Shown: piece after piece, positions 34,091 through 55,040 of the stretch | Layout of the letters: each line of letters opens with the position of its first letter | Position numbering within the stretch: position 1 is the first letter of the stretch | Origin: an uncultured Eggerthellaceae bacterium | Lineage (GTDB): Bacteria; Actinomycetota; Coriobacteriia; Coriobacteriales; Eggerthellaceae | Direction of reading: 5' to 3' | DNA: 64,000 nucleotides | Assembly (NCBI GenBank): GCA_910588095.1 | Contig: CAJUQH010000001.1 | Span: forward strand, 248,001 to 312,000 | Position numbers and translations under genes: made by a program | The notes under the pieces: model-generated | Told to the model about the DNA's origin: nothing | The model's input: the letters and a program-made list of their open reading frames with translations, nothing else | Database searches by the model: none

Positions 34091-34119
34091 TTGACAATAG
34101 AACACTTAGATAATATAGT
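34091..34119 (+). promoter_or_regulatory. Promoter of the dnaK operon
   Basis: Consensus-like TTGACA (34091-34096), 17-base spacer, TATAGT (34114-34119). The sequence overlapping it, CTTGACA-n7-ACTTAGA (34090-34110), has the layout of an HspR (HAIR) site CTTGAGT-n7-ACTCAAG but is degenerate. Confidence 0.85.
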
Positions 34120-34186
34120 GACAATCGCAAAACTAACATGCCACTCAAACTATGAGCAAAACCCATTGAAAGCGAGGGAACGTAAC

Positions 34187-36097
<1,911 letters not shown>

Positions 36098-36102
36098 ACC
36101 TC

Positions 36103-36843
36103 ATGGCTCAGTCTGAGAAAGACAAGGTCACAGGCGCTTCCGCTACGAACGATAACCCGGGTGTGGGCGCGTCGACTGCTTCCGCGGCCCACGCCACCCC
36201 TGAAGGCAGCGAGGCGGCCGGTTCGCCGGCCGCTGCTGCCGATGTCCAAGACGCCAAGGCCGACAAACTCGAAGCCGACGCGGCTGAGTACGAGCTCGAC
36301 GCCGAGCTGGCCGACGAGGCTGGCTTCGGGGCCGAGAGCGCCTTCGACGAACGGGAGGCGGTTGCAGCGGCGCAAGCCGAAGTGGCCGAATGGAAAGACA
36401 AGTACATGCGCCTGCATGCGGAATGGGACACCTACCGCCGGCGCACGAACGAGCAGCGCGCGGCCGAGAAGGTGCGTGCCACCGAGAAGCTGGTGACCAA
36501 CCTGCTGCCCGTGCTCGACGACTTCGAGCGCACCATCGACTACGCCCAGAAAAACGGCGAGGAAGGCCTGCTCGGCGGCGTGGAGGCGGTGCACACCAAG
36601 CTCGTCGACGCCCTGCGCAAAGACGGCGTTGAGGTCATCAACCCCGAAGGCCAGGCGTTCGACGCCCTGGAGGCCCAGGCGGTCTCCACCGTGGACGACG
36701 CTACGGTGCCCGACGAGACTGTGGCCCAGGTGTATCAGCTGGGCTACCGCATGGGCGAGAAGGTGCTGCGGCCGGCCATGGTGACCGTCACCACCGGCGG
36801 CCCGAAGCGCCCACCGGAACCAGAAGATTCCGGGGATGAGTAA
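36103..36843 (+). CDS. grpE: Nucleotide exchange factor GrpE
   Basis: A 246-residue protein with a long acidic, probably disordered N-terminus (1-80), a helical dimerisation region (about 85-170; KDKYMRLHAEWDTYRRRTNEQ) and the C-terminal beta domain ending YRMGEKVLRPAMVTVTTG. It releases ADP from DnaK. It begins five bases after dnaK. Its N-terminus is longer than in E. coli GrpE (197 residues). Confidence 0.97.
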   Translation: MAQSEKDKVTGASATNDNPGVGASTASAAHATPEGSEAAGSPAAAADVQDAKADKLEADAAEYELDAELADEAGFGAESAFDEREAVAAAQAEVAEWKDKYMRLHAEWDTYRRRTNEQRAAEKVRATEKLVTNLLPVLDDFERTIDYAQKNGEEGLLGGVEAVHTKLVDALRKDGVEVINPEGQAFDALEAQAVSTVDDATVPDETVAQVYQLGYRMGEKVLRPAMVTVTTGGPKRPPEPEDSGDE

Positions 36844-36908
36844 GATGAGTTCAGGGGCGGCTTCCTTCAAGGCCGCCCTTGTGTTTGATAGGCGAGGAGG
36901 TGTGATGC

Positions 36909-37898
36909 ATGGCAACAGCCACAGCACCGGATTACTATAAGACGCTGGGCGTGTCGCGCACCGCCTCGGCGGATGAGATAAAGAAGGCGTTTCGCAAGCT
37001 GGCGCGCACCCATCACCCCGACGCCGGGGGAGACGAGGCCAAGTTCAAAGAGATCAACGAGGCCTACGAGGTGCTGAGCGACCAGAAGAAACGCGACCTG
37101 TACGACCAGTACGGAACCGCCAACGAGCACGAGATACCCCAAGGGTGGGGCGGCGGCCAGGGCTTCAGCTACGAGGACATCTTCGGCGGCGGAGCCGGCG
37201 GCCCGCACGTGACCTACACCACCACTGGGGGCAGTGGCTTCGGCGGTGGCGGATGGGCCGACATCCTGGAGAGCATCCGCCAAGGCGAAGGCGCGTTCGG
37301 CACCGATTGGGACCTGGGCGGCTTCGGCGGCCAACCCCGCGCCCAGCGCGGGCAAGACCTGACCGTGACGCTCAATGTGACGTTCGACGAGGCGTTCAAC
37401 GGCACCGAGAAGCGCGTGACCGTGCGCATTCCCGGCAAGGACGAGGCCGACACGCTGGACGTGAAGGTGCCTGCGGGCGCCCGTGACGGCGGCCGGCTGC
37501 GCTTCAAGGGCAAGGGCGGTTTGGGCGAGAACGGCGGCGAGCCGGGCGACCTGCTCATAACCACCAAGATCGAGGACCACCCCTACTACAGCCGCGACAA
37601 GGCTGACGTGGTGGTGGGGCTTCCCGTCTCGGTGGCCGAGGCTGCTCTGGGCGCTTCTGTTGTGGTGCCCGCGCCCGATGGCAAGAAGGTGCGCGTGAAG
37701 GTGCCCGCTGGCACCCAGGACGGCACCGTGCTCACCATCAAGGGCAAAGGCGCGCCCGACCTGAAGAACAAGGGCCAGCACGGCAACCTGAAGATCCGGG
37801 TGGACGTGAAGGTGCCCACCACGATGAACGACGAGCAGAAGCAGGCAATGGAGGACTTCCTGGCTGCGAGCCCTAAGGACATGAGACCATGGCAGTGA
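36909..37898 (+). CDS. dnaJ: DnaJ-class co-chaperone without zinc finger (CbpA type)
   Basis: A 329-residue J-protein. The J domain (6-70) has the HPD motif in [11 protein letters not shown] Gly/Phe-rich linker follows (about 80-140), then two beta-barrel client domains and a C-terminal dimer segment. The cysteine-rich zinc finger of classical DnaJ is missing; the protein has no cysteine at all. It stimulates DnaK ATPase. Its last ten bases overlap hspR, which indicates coupled translation. Confidence 0.95.
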   Translation: MATATAPDYYKTLGVSRTASADEIKKAFRKLARTHHPDAGGDEAKFKEINEAYEVLSDQKKRDLYDQYGTANEHEIPQGWGGGQGFSYEDIFGGGAGGPHVTYTTTGGSGFGGGGWADILESIRQGEGAFGTDWDLGGFGGQPRAQRGQDLTVTLNVTFDEAFNGTEKRVTVRIPGKDEADTLDVKVPAGARDGGRLRFKGKGGLGENGGEPGDLLITTKIEDHPYYSRDKADVVVGLPVSVAEAALGASVVVPAPDGKKVRVKVPAGTQDGTVLTIKGKGAPDLKNKGQHGNLKIRVDVKVPTTMNDEQKQAMEDFLAASPKDMRPWQ

Positions 37899-38266
37899 AC
37901 GACCGCAACCGGCCGTTGTACATGATAGGCGTCGCCGCCGAGCTGGCGGGCGTGCACCCGCAGACCCTTCGCGCTTACGAGCAGAAGGGCCTGCTGACGC
38001 CCCAGCGCACCAGCGGCAACACCCGCATGTACTCCCAAGCCGACATCGAGCGGCTCGAGCTCATCGGCGAGCTGACGAGCGAAGGCATCAACCTGGCGGG
38101 GGTCATCCGCATCCTCGACCTGGAAGGCCGCATCGAGGAACGCGATCAGCAGATAGACGACCTGCACCGTCGCGTGCGCCGGTTGGCCGACCGCGTCCAC
38201 GAGCTGGAGACGCGGGCTTCCGTGAATGCGCTCGTGCGCCGCTCCGACATTCCCCGACTTATGTAG
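37889..38266 (+). CDS. hspR: Heat-shock repressor HspR (MerR family)
   Basis: A 125-residue MerR-type regulator. The helix-turn-helix is [45 protein letters not shown], and a coiled-coil C-terminus follows (about 85-115). In actinobacteria HspR represses the dnaK operon with DnaK as co-repressor; the same location here supports autoregulation. No perfect HAIR site was found, only a degenerate one over the dnaK promoter. Confidence 0.95.
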   Translation: MAVNDRNRPLYMIGVAAELAGVHPQTLRAYEQKGLLTPQRTSGNTRMYSQADIERLELIGELTSEGINLAGVIRILDLEGRIEERDQQIDDLHRRVRRLADRVHELETRASVNALVRRSDIPRLM

Positions 38267-38282
38267 ATAGAGAAGGACGAAC

Positions 38283-41090
<2,808 letters not shown>

Positions 41091-41174
41091 GAGCCCTGCC
41101 TGCGCTGGCGCACGAAGCGGGCCGGGCCTTTGGCGGCGCCCCGGCCGGGAACATAGGGCAAGGTTGACGACCGA

Positions 41175-41212
41175 AGCCCCTGCGTTGGATGCCCAGCGCA
41201 GGGGCTTTCTTT
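41175..41212 (+). terminator. Terminator of the heat-shock operon
   Basis: AGCCCCTGCG (41175-41184) and CGCAGGGGCT (41197-41206) form a perfect 10-base-pair stem followed by TTCTTT. The tail runs into TATAAT (41214-41219), a likely -10 element for the next gene. Confidence 0.9.
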
Positions 41213-41251
41213 ATATAATGGCTGTGGAAACCGAGAGAGAGGAAGCACATC

Positions 41252-41899
41252 ATGAAGGTACTGCTCATCAATGGAAGCCCCCGGCAGAACGGCAACACGC
41301 ATGCTGCGCTGGCCGAAGCGGCCAAGGTGCTCGAGGCCGAGGGCATCGAGGCGCAGCTCGAATGGATAGGCAAGGCGCCCATCCGCGGGTGCATCGGCTG
41401 TGGCAAATGCAAGGAGAAGGGCGAGAGCCGCTGCATATTCAACGATGACCGCTGCAACGCGCTCATCGAGAAGGCGGCCGAGGCCGACGGCTACCTCATC
41501 GGCTCGCCCGTGTATTACGCCGGTGCCAACGGCACGCTCATAAGCCTGCTCGACCGCATGTTCTACGCGGGCGGCAGCCTCATGCGCTTCAAGCCGGGCG
41601 CGGGCATCGCGGTCGCGCGCCGCGCGGGCACCACGCTCACCATCGACCAGATAAACAAGTACTTCCAGATCAACTGCATGCCGGTGGCGCCGTCCACCTA
41701 TTGGCCCATGGTTCATGGGCGTGCAGAAGGCGAGGCCGTGGCCGATGCCGAGGGCATGCGCGCGGTGCGCAACCTGGCTCGCAACTTGGCGTGGATGATG
41801 AGGAGCTTCAAGGCTGCACAGGCCGAGGGCATCGAGCATCCCGACCCCGAGGCTGGCCCGACGACCAACTTCATCCGAGAGGATTTGTTGGGTGAGTAA
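41252..41899 (+). CDS. NADPH-dependent FMN reductase/flavodoxin-like protein
   Basis: A 215-residue flavoprotein. The N-terminal phosphate-binding loop is INGSPRQNGNT, GSPVYYAGANGTLISLLDRMFY contacts the flavin, and a cysteine cluster lies between (RGCIGCGKCKEKGESRC). The family includes iron-sulfur flavoproteins and NAD(P)H:FMN reductases of anaerobes; the four closely spaced cysteines suggest a bound metal cluster. TATAAT at 41214-41219 and GAGAGAGGAAG upstream support the start. It overlaps the next gene by eight bases. Confidence 0.85.
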   Translation: MKVLLINGSPRQNGNTHAALAEAAKVLEAEGIEAQLEWIGKAPIRGCIGCGKCKEKGESRCIFNDDRCNALIEKAAEADGYLIGSPVYYAGANGTLISLLDRMFYAGGSLMRFKPGAGIAVARRAGTTLTIDQINKYFQINCMPVAPSTYWPMVHGRAEGEAVADAEGMRAVRNLARNLAWMMRSFKAAQAEGIEHPDPEAGPTTNFIREDLLGE

Positions 41900-42371
41900 G
41901 AAGCCCGCCAAGACCAACGCCCTGCGCGAGCTGGACGCTGCGGGCATCGCCCATGAGTGCCATTTCCTCGAAACCGAGGAAGCGCTGTCGGGCGTCGAGG
42001 CAGCGGCTGCGCTGGGCTTGGAGCCCGAGGCCGTGTTCAAGACGCTGGTCACCCAGGGCAAATCGGGCGCGCACTACGTGTTCATGGTGCCCGTGGCCGA
42101 AGCGCTCGACCTGAAGAAGGCGGCCGAGGCGGTGGGCGAGAAGGCCATCGCCATGATCCCAAGCCGCGAGCTGCTGCCGCTGACCGGCTACGTCCATGGG
42201 GGCTGCTCGCCCATCGGCATGAAGAAGCAGTTTCCGACGGTCATCGATGAGACGGCGCAGTTGTTCGATATGGTGACGTTCTCGGGCGGCCGCATCGGCT
42301 GCCATGTGACCATGGCCCCTGACGACCTGTCGCGCATCGTGCCGTTGGATTTCGCGGACATCACGGTGTAG
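41892..42371 (+). CDS. ybaK: Cys-tRNA(Pro)/Cys-tRNA deacylase YbaK/EbsC
   Basis: A 159-residue editing enzyme that removes mischarged cysteine from tRNA-Pro. Family landmarks are VFKTLVTQGKSG, AEAVGEKAIAMIP, LTGYVHGGCSPIGMKKQFPTVIDETA and SGGRIGCHVTMAPDDL. GTG 41892 lies in the end of the flavoprotein gene, with GAGGA upstream, so translation is coupled. A hairpin terminator follows at 42449. Confidence 0.93.
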   Translation: MSKKPAKTNALRELDAAGIAHECHFLETEEALSGVEAAAALGLEPEAVFKTLVTQGKSGAHYVFMVPVAEALDLKKAAEAVGEKAIAMIPSRELLPLTGYVHGGCSPIGMKKQFPTVIDETAQLFDMVTFSGGRIGCHVTMAPDDLSRIVPLDFADITV

Positions 42372-42448
42372 ATGATTGAGGTCGCTGAACTGCGGTTTCG
42401 CGACCTGATGACGGTGCTCGCGGGGCGTGGGGAGGGCGGTAGATGCAA

Positions 42449-42475
42449 GAAGGGCGGACCATCGGTCCGCCCTTC
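42449..42475. terminator. Bidirectional hairpin between ybaK and tRNA-Ala
   Basis: GAAGGGCGGACC-atc-GGTCCGCCCTTC, 12 pairs. In the minus direction TTGC follows the tRNA transcript end. It can end both convergent transcripts. Confidence 0.7.
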
Positions 42476-42482
42476 GTAAGTT

Positions 42483-42558
42483 TGGTGGAGCATAGGGGGA
42501 TCGAACCCCTGACCTCATGGCTGCCAGCCATGCGCTCTCCCAGCTGAGCTAATGCCCC
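42483..42558 (-). tRNA. tRNA-Ala (anticodon GGC)
   Basis: A 76-base cloverleaf with encoded CCA. The acceptor stem GGGGCAT pairs with ATGCTCC. The D arm is GCTC-AGCTGGGA-GAGC, and the anticodon arm CATGG-CTGGCAG-CCATG gives anticodon GGC. The T arm is AGGGG-TTCGATC-CCCCT. Upstream on the minus strand are TTGCAA and TATAGT, a likely promoter with a TGn extension. Confidence 0.97.
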
Positions 42559-42735
42559 GTAAAAAGTGCGTAGACCACTATAGCACAATCGTAGCTTTTG
42601 CAACCCAAAAAGTTTCACGAGCCCGTGCACGCTGCGCCGGGCCGCTACGGCAGGCATCCGTGGAGACGCAGGCAGTGCACGGAAGCGACAAGATTGGAAG
42701 GGGTTTCGGGCTATAGAGAGGCTTGCTAGGGCCCC

Positions 42736-43203
42736 CTAGAATGCTATCTCGCCATAGGTCAGGTCGAACTCATCTTCGAGCCATTGGAAAAGCTCATCGC
42801 AATCCATGACAGGAAGATTGCTCTGCTCGAAGCCCTTCTTGTCACGGGTGATGATGGCATCGGCGCCAAGGCGCAGAGCGGAATCGTATACGAGAGCATC
42901 CTCGGGATCATCCCAGGTGGCACTCAGCATGGCGTCGACCTCGTTCGGCCCTGTGGGCCATACGTTCACAAAAGCCCGCAGAGCCCTAAGGCGAGAAAGA
43001 ACGCGCGCGATCCTCGAGGGTTTGCCGCCTTCGGAAAGGATGTACACAAGGTCTGTGGCCTGCGACCCTGTCATCCATAGCTCGAGCTCGGCAAGTCGCC
43101 CGCATATCATGAGCAGGCGGGCTCCTTCATAGAATGGCTCGCGCTCGTCGAGGTAATCGATGATGGTGTTGGTATCGAGGAAAAGCTTCGGCTTCTGCAT
43201 CAT
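42736..43203 (-). CDS. PIN-domain toxin
   Basis: A 155-residue PIN-fold RNase-type toxin. Acidic residues are in place: LFLDTNTIIDYLDERE at the start, DDPEDALVYDSALRLGADAIITRDKKGF in the middle. PIN toxins cut RNA with Mg. The four-base overlap with the upstream RHH antitoxin gene shows an operon. It lies 177 bases upstream of tRNA-Ala on the same strand, a typical neighbourhood for mobile small modules. Confidence 0.85.
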   Translation of the reverse strand: MMQKPKLFLDTNTIIDYLDEREPFYEGARLLMICGRLAELELWMTGSQATDLVYILSEGGKPSRIARVLSRLRALRAFVNVWPTGPNEVDAMLSATWDDPEDALVYDSALRLGADAIITRDKKGFEQSNLPVMDCDELFQWLEDEFDLTYGEIAF

Positions 43204-43502
43204 AGGAGCCCCCGTGCGCGAAGCCGGTCGAGCTTGATCTCAGCTTTCGTCATGTCATGGAAACGCGACTTCCGCGGTTCTGATATGGAGTCCACGAAAT
43301 CGGCAGCCAGCTTCCAGCGCATGGCGTCGGGTGCCTGGTGGGCTTCCTCCTCATCGAGAAAAGAAGCATCCTGGTCCTTTATCAGCCGGTCATAGACGCG
43401 GTTGATCGCTTGCGAGGCATTCATGCCGGCATGCTTTAGCACGGCATTCCCTGCTGCCTTCTTCTGCGGGGTCATGCGCCCCGTCACCATTGCGGTTTCC
43501 AT
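43200..43502 (-). CDS. RelB/DinJ-like antitoxin (ribbon-helix-helix)
   Basis: A 100-residue antitoxin. The N-terminus METAMVTGRMTPQKKAAGNAVLKHAG-MNASQAINRVYDRLI has the RelB/DinJ ribbon-helix-helix form for DNA binding. The C-terminal part should bind and block the PIN toxin. A very strong ribosome site, AAAGGAGGTG, precedes ATG 43502. Repeated GTGTACAAC sequences just upstream are likely its own operator. Confidence 0.8.
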   Translation of the reverse strand: METAMVTGRMTPQKKAAGNAVLKHAGMNASQAINRVYDRLIKDQDASFLDEEEAHQAPDAMRWKLAADFVDSISEPRKSRFHDMTKAEIKLDRLRARGLL

Positions 43503-43523
43503 GGCGGCACCTCCTTTGCATCA

Positions 43524-43546
43524 GTGTACAACAAATTGTGTACAAC
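43524..43546. promoter_or_regulatory. Direct repeats upstream of the PIN toxin-antitoxin operon
   Basis: GTGTACAAC occurs at 43524-43532 and 43538-43546. Each contains the palindrome TGTACA, and spacing is 14 bases. This suits cooperative binding by the RHH antitoxin. A nine-C tract lies farther upstream at 43577-43585. Confidence 0.6.
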
Positions 43547-43668
43547 ATCTAGGAAAGCGTAACTGCTGAGCCGTTGCCCCCCCCCAGGAAGAGACTGCGC
43601 CGCTCGCCCGCACAGGGTCTTTGCTGCTGCGAGCTCTGGCATTTCGCGTGGGGAAGGGCCCGGTGCAG

Positions 43669-43698
43669 TTGACAATGCGGGCGCTGACCCGGTAACCT
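43669..43698 (+). promoter_or_regulatory. Candidate promoter of the G-tract surface-protein gene
   Basis: TTGACA (43669-43674) is a consensus -35. The -10 is weak (TAACCT, 43693-43698, 18-base spacer). The start codon ATG 43740 follows GGAAGGAA. Confidence 0.45.
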
Positions 43699-43739
43699 GC
43701 CGATATGACAAGCAAGCCTCCGCATGGAAGGAAGCGCCC

Positions 43740-46186
43740 ATGAGCGTTTCGACTGTGAAGAATGCGGCGGCGAGGCTCCTGGCGGTCGTGATGGCCGCCG
43801 TCTTGGCCCTGGGCATGGCGCCTGGCCTGGACTTTGCGGGGGGGGTAGTCATCTGACTGCCTCGGCCTCCGAGCAGGAGGCCGCCGCCCCTCTGCCCGCC
43901 GGCACCCTGGCGGGCTCGAGCCAAGATTCCCAAGATGAAGGCGATGGCGCCAGCGACGGCGTTGTCGTTGCGTCTGGCGATGAGGGTCAAGCCCCCGAGG
44001 CTGACCTGCAGTCCGCGGACACGGCAGCTGCCGACAGCGCAGGCAGCGCCACCGGCACCACCATCAAGATAGCGGTGTACCGGTCGAGCTATCCGCTCGT
44101 CTGGGACCTGAACGACGAGGGCTCATCGGACGTCACGAAGGCCCAGTGGGACAAGCCGGCCTCCTGGCCTAAGGAGGGCTCTCCGGGTTCTGCGGTCGGG
44201 GCCTACGCGGGCTACACGGAGGCCGACGAGCCCACGCGCACGGGCTTCGCGTTCTTGGGCTGGTCTGCGGTCGCTGACGACCCGACGGTGGCAGGCAAGC
44301 TCGACACGTTGGAGATACCCAAGGGCACCGAGCCTGTGGAGGGAGCTGATGGCGTGAAGTCCATAACCCTGCACGCCCTTTGGGCGCCCATCGAGTACTC
44401 GGTGGTGTTCGACCTCACCAAGAACCCAGAGGACGCATCGGCCGTGCCCTCGTTCAGGTGGGAGGGCCTCAAGGGCACGTTCTCTGACCTCGGAGGTGGC
44501 CGCTACCGTCTCTCCGGGGTCACCTTGGAGGACTACGACCCGGAGCGCGGCCTCATCGAGATAGCCACGCCCTCGAGGGGCACCGGCGGCTACCGGTTCC
44601 TCTCCTGGGCAGAGCCTGAGAGCCAGCAGTCGCCCACGGTGGCCATGCGGCCTGCCGGCACCTCCACGTGGTACGTGAACCCGGTCGCCCTCACCCACTA
44701 CGACTACGAGCCGGTCTTGACGGCGCGCTGGTCGCTCAGCTTCGACGTGGACGTGCCAAGCCAGATAACCTTCGACGAGTACGACTCGCTCGAGATAGAG
44801 GGCAACCTCACCGACACCACCGACGAGGACGTGGTGGACGAGGAGTCGCCTGACAAGCACGACGCGGGCAAGATGGCCCACTTCTGCAGCCAATCCACCG
44901 CCGTGGACTACAAGATAGTGGCCTTGAAGTCCGAGATGCAGGCAGCGGCATCGGACATCCTGACCACGTCCGACTCCGCCAAGGCGACCCAAGAGCAGGT
45001 CCTCTCCGACGAGAAGCTGCTCAGCCTGTTCGCCGCCAATAACGCCTCGGAGTCCGCAGGCGTCCACTTCCGCTTGACCGATACCATCGACATGGACGAC
45101 TCGTCCCGCTACGGCGCCTTCGTCATCCCCAAGCAGACGAAGGACTACTCGGATGCCGACTACTCCCGCGATGACGAGGAGCGCCTCTACGTGTCCTATA
45201 GGCTCAACCTCAGCAACCGCGTCGACGGCGCCTCCGAGCCCAACCATGGGCTTGTGACTCCCAGCAACGTCAACGAGGGCGACCGCACCCCCATCGCCAA
45301 GGTGTCCTACGAGTTCGCGGTGGCGGACCACGACACCGAGAAGGCTCCCATAGGTGACGGCCTCTACATCGATGACGGTGGCACCTTCTACGGCCTGGAC
45401 TATATCAAGCGCGCCGCAGAGGACCTTTCTGCCAACGGCACTGCCTCGCGCTACTACAGCCAGTTCAAAGGCTGGCTCGATGCTCAGGTGATGACCAACG
45501 GCAACCCCGGCCCTGGGCCCTACTTCCAGCTGAAGGTCGAAGGTGCGGCCGCCGATGACGGCTGCCTTCCCGTGCAGCTCATCGGCATCTGCCAGGACAC
45601 CAAATCCGACGGCACCGGCAAGGCAGGCCTCACGTTCCAGATGCGCGATATCAACACCTACGGATTCGAGGCGAAGATGAATGCTACTGCCTCCAATGCT
45701 GGAGGGTGGGACGCATGCGCGCTGAGGAGCCTTCTGCGCTCGACGTTCCTGGGTAGCCTAGATGATTCGGTTCAGCTTGCCATAGTGCCCGTTGTGAAGT
45801 ATCAACAGCTGCTCAGAAGCGAAACAGATGCTTCGACCAAGACGACCTTGCAGAGAACAGCTAGCGAGACCATATGGCTGCCAAGCATGTATGAGGTGTT
45901 CGGCAAGCCAGCCAATACTGCTGATTTCTCGGGCTTCACGCCCTCGGAGTCCCTTACGACCGTAGCGGACTATGCGCCTTTCCAATACCAGGCTTATCAG
46001 GGCAACAACGGTTCGGTTGCTAATGCGCGAGCCATCAAGGACCTCAATGGCGGCGCTGCTCGTTGGTGGCTACGCTCTGCGTACTGGGGCGCTGTCAACT
46101 ATTTCTGTGATGTGAGTCCGCAGGGAAGTCGAGATGCCAACAGCGCCAACGTGCTCTATGGCGTGATCCCTGCCTTCTGCTTGTAG
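43740..46186 (+). CDS. Surface protein with InlB-type and DUF6273-like domains; signal peptide out of frame by one G
   Basis: ATG 43740 with ribosome site GGAAGGAA begins a classical signal peptide (MSVSTVKNAAARLLAVVMAA...), but the frame stops after 38 codons at 43854. Adding one G to the eight-G run (43838-43845) joins it to the next frame, which stays open to 46186, giving about 815 residues. After a Ser/Ala/Asp linker come InlB-type modules (TGFAFLGW, TLHALW), a large middle domain and a C-terminal DUF6273-like lectin fold: GGWDACALRSLLRSTFL, WLPSMYEVFG, WWLRSAYWG and IPAFCL at the end. The last 540 bases use more AT-rich codons. It may be phase-variable, decayed or a sequencing slip. A start without a signal peptide is unlikely. 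Confidence 0.75.
43838..43845 (+). repeat. Homopolymer tract of eight G at the end of the signal peptide
   Basis: Eight G as read here; nine would restore the full surface protein. Its position directly after the signal peptide is typical of slipped-strand contingency loci. Confidence 0.85.
46060..46183 (+). other. C-terminal segment resembling a DGR variable region
   Basis: The last 41 codons encode WWLRSAYWGAVNYF...GSRDANSANVLYGV and end IPAFCL. This layout (WLRS, many small variable positions, Asn-Ala-Asn remnants, G-V-x-PAFCL end) resembles variable regions of targets of diversity-generating retroelements. Most variable codons are explainable as AAC or AAT with adenines replaced (TAC, GCT, GTC, TAT, GAT, AGT, AGC, CTC). 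No reverse transcriptase or template repeat was found in this window. Confidence 0.4.
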
Positions 46187-46233
46187 ACGGGGAGAGAGCA
46201 GGCGGCGAGGCTGGCCCATGCGGCTTGTTCGAG

Positions 46234-46261
46234 GAAGCGCCCGCTCATCAGCGGGCGCTTC
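46234..46261 (+). terminator. Perfect 12-base-pair hairpin downstream of the surface-protein gene
   Basis: GAAGCGCCCGCT-catc-AGCGGGCGCTTC, 47 bases after the stop and lacking a T tail. Either a terminator or a structural element of the gene end. The 310-base gap 46187-46496 otherwise holds the rpoB promoter. Confidence 0.6.
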
Positions 46262-46413
46262 GGCATAGGGAGGCCTAGGCGAGTGGCCCTTCGGAGGCTG
46301 CAGGGTCGGAGGAGGGTCCAAGCGAGGGGCGCCCGGCTCTTCCCGCCTTGCCAACAGTGCCCCGCTCAGGGCCGTAAAAACCAAACAATTTCCACAGTTT
46401 GTAAAACTTTTTC

Positions 46414-46442
46414 TTGACGGTCACTTTTTGTATATGTATCGT
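46414..46442 (+). promoter_or_regulatory. Promoter of rpoBC
   Basis: TTGACG (46414-46419), 17-base spacer, TATCGT (46437-46442), in an A/T-rich stretch that may help polymerase binding. An upstream in-frame ATG at 46428 falls inside this promoter. Confidence 0.75.
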
Positions 46443-46496
46443 ATCCCCTTGCGTCTTTTTTCAGATTTACGGGTTTTTCGAAGGAGGAACATTCTC

Positions 46497-54498
<8,002 letters not shown>

Positions 54499-54515
<17 letters not shown>

Positions 54516-54999
54516 GACCTATACTCCAGCGAACGAGGAAGCCCCGGTCTCTCAGATCGGGGCTTCTTTAGAAGCGCTGGCAACGGCCATAGCGGCGCGC
54601 CGCGGCACGGGCAGCTACACCGATTCGCTGCTGAGCGGCCCGGTGGATGCGCCGCTCAAGAAGCTCATGGAAGAAGCGGGAGAGGTGGCCCTGGCGGCGA
54701 AGGACGTCGAGGGCTGGGCCACGTCGGCCATCGCGTCGGCCCTGGCGCTCGACGCGCAGCAGGCCGAGCCGGCTGACGGGACCACCTTGTCGGTAGCCTT
54801 GCCCGAGGAATACTATCAGGCCGTCAACCACCTGCGCTACGAAGCGGCGGACGTGGCGTATCACCTCATGGTGGTGCTTGAGCGCTTCGGCATCGGGCCT
54901 GACGAGTTCGCAGCCGAGCTCAACAGCCGCATGACCGAGGCCGAGCGGCCTGTGGGGGCTGCCATGCTGCGGCCCGACGACATCGAGAGGGGCAAGTAA
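54499..54999 (+). CDS. hisE: Phosphoribosyl-ATP pyrophosphatase
   Basis: A 166-residue MazG-like all-alpha enzyme for the second step of histidine synthesis (PR-ATP to PR-AMP). The core is [23 protein letters not shown] and [19 protein letters not shown], the metal-binding EExxE...ExxD pattern. An insert of about 40 residues ([17 protein letters not shown]...) lies in the middle compared with the usual 90-100 residues. The only in-frame starts before the core are ATG 54499 or 54493, both inside the end of rpoC. The rpoC terminator hairpin lies within the first codons, so read-through would be needed. Confidence 0.85.
54538..54569 (+). terminator. Terminator hairpin after rpoC, inside the start of hisE
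   Basis: GAAGCCCCG (54538-54546) pairs with CGGGGCTTC (54558-54566), followed by TTT. It lies 23 bases after the rpoC stop and within the hisE reading frame. Confidence 0.75.
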
Positions 55000-55040
55000 G
55001 CCCTTCCCGTTTCCGCGCATCTGCAAGAAAGGAATTGCTC

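Noticed and set aside
34090-34110. Canonical HAIR (HspR) site at the dnaK promoter
   Set aside because: Only about half of the 14 consensus positions match; kept as degenerate layout, not as a called site.
34091-34186. N-terminal extension of DnaK by 32 residues
   Set aside because: Its first codon is part of the TTGACA promoter box; the conserved start [14 protein letters not shown] is at 34187 with a ribosome site.
46428-46496. N-terminal extension of RpoB by 23 residues
   Set aside because: The start lies between the -35 and -10 boxes; GTG 46497 has AAGGAGG at ideal spacing.
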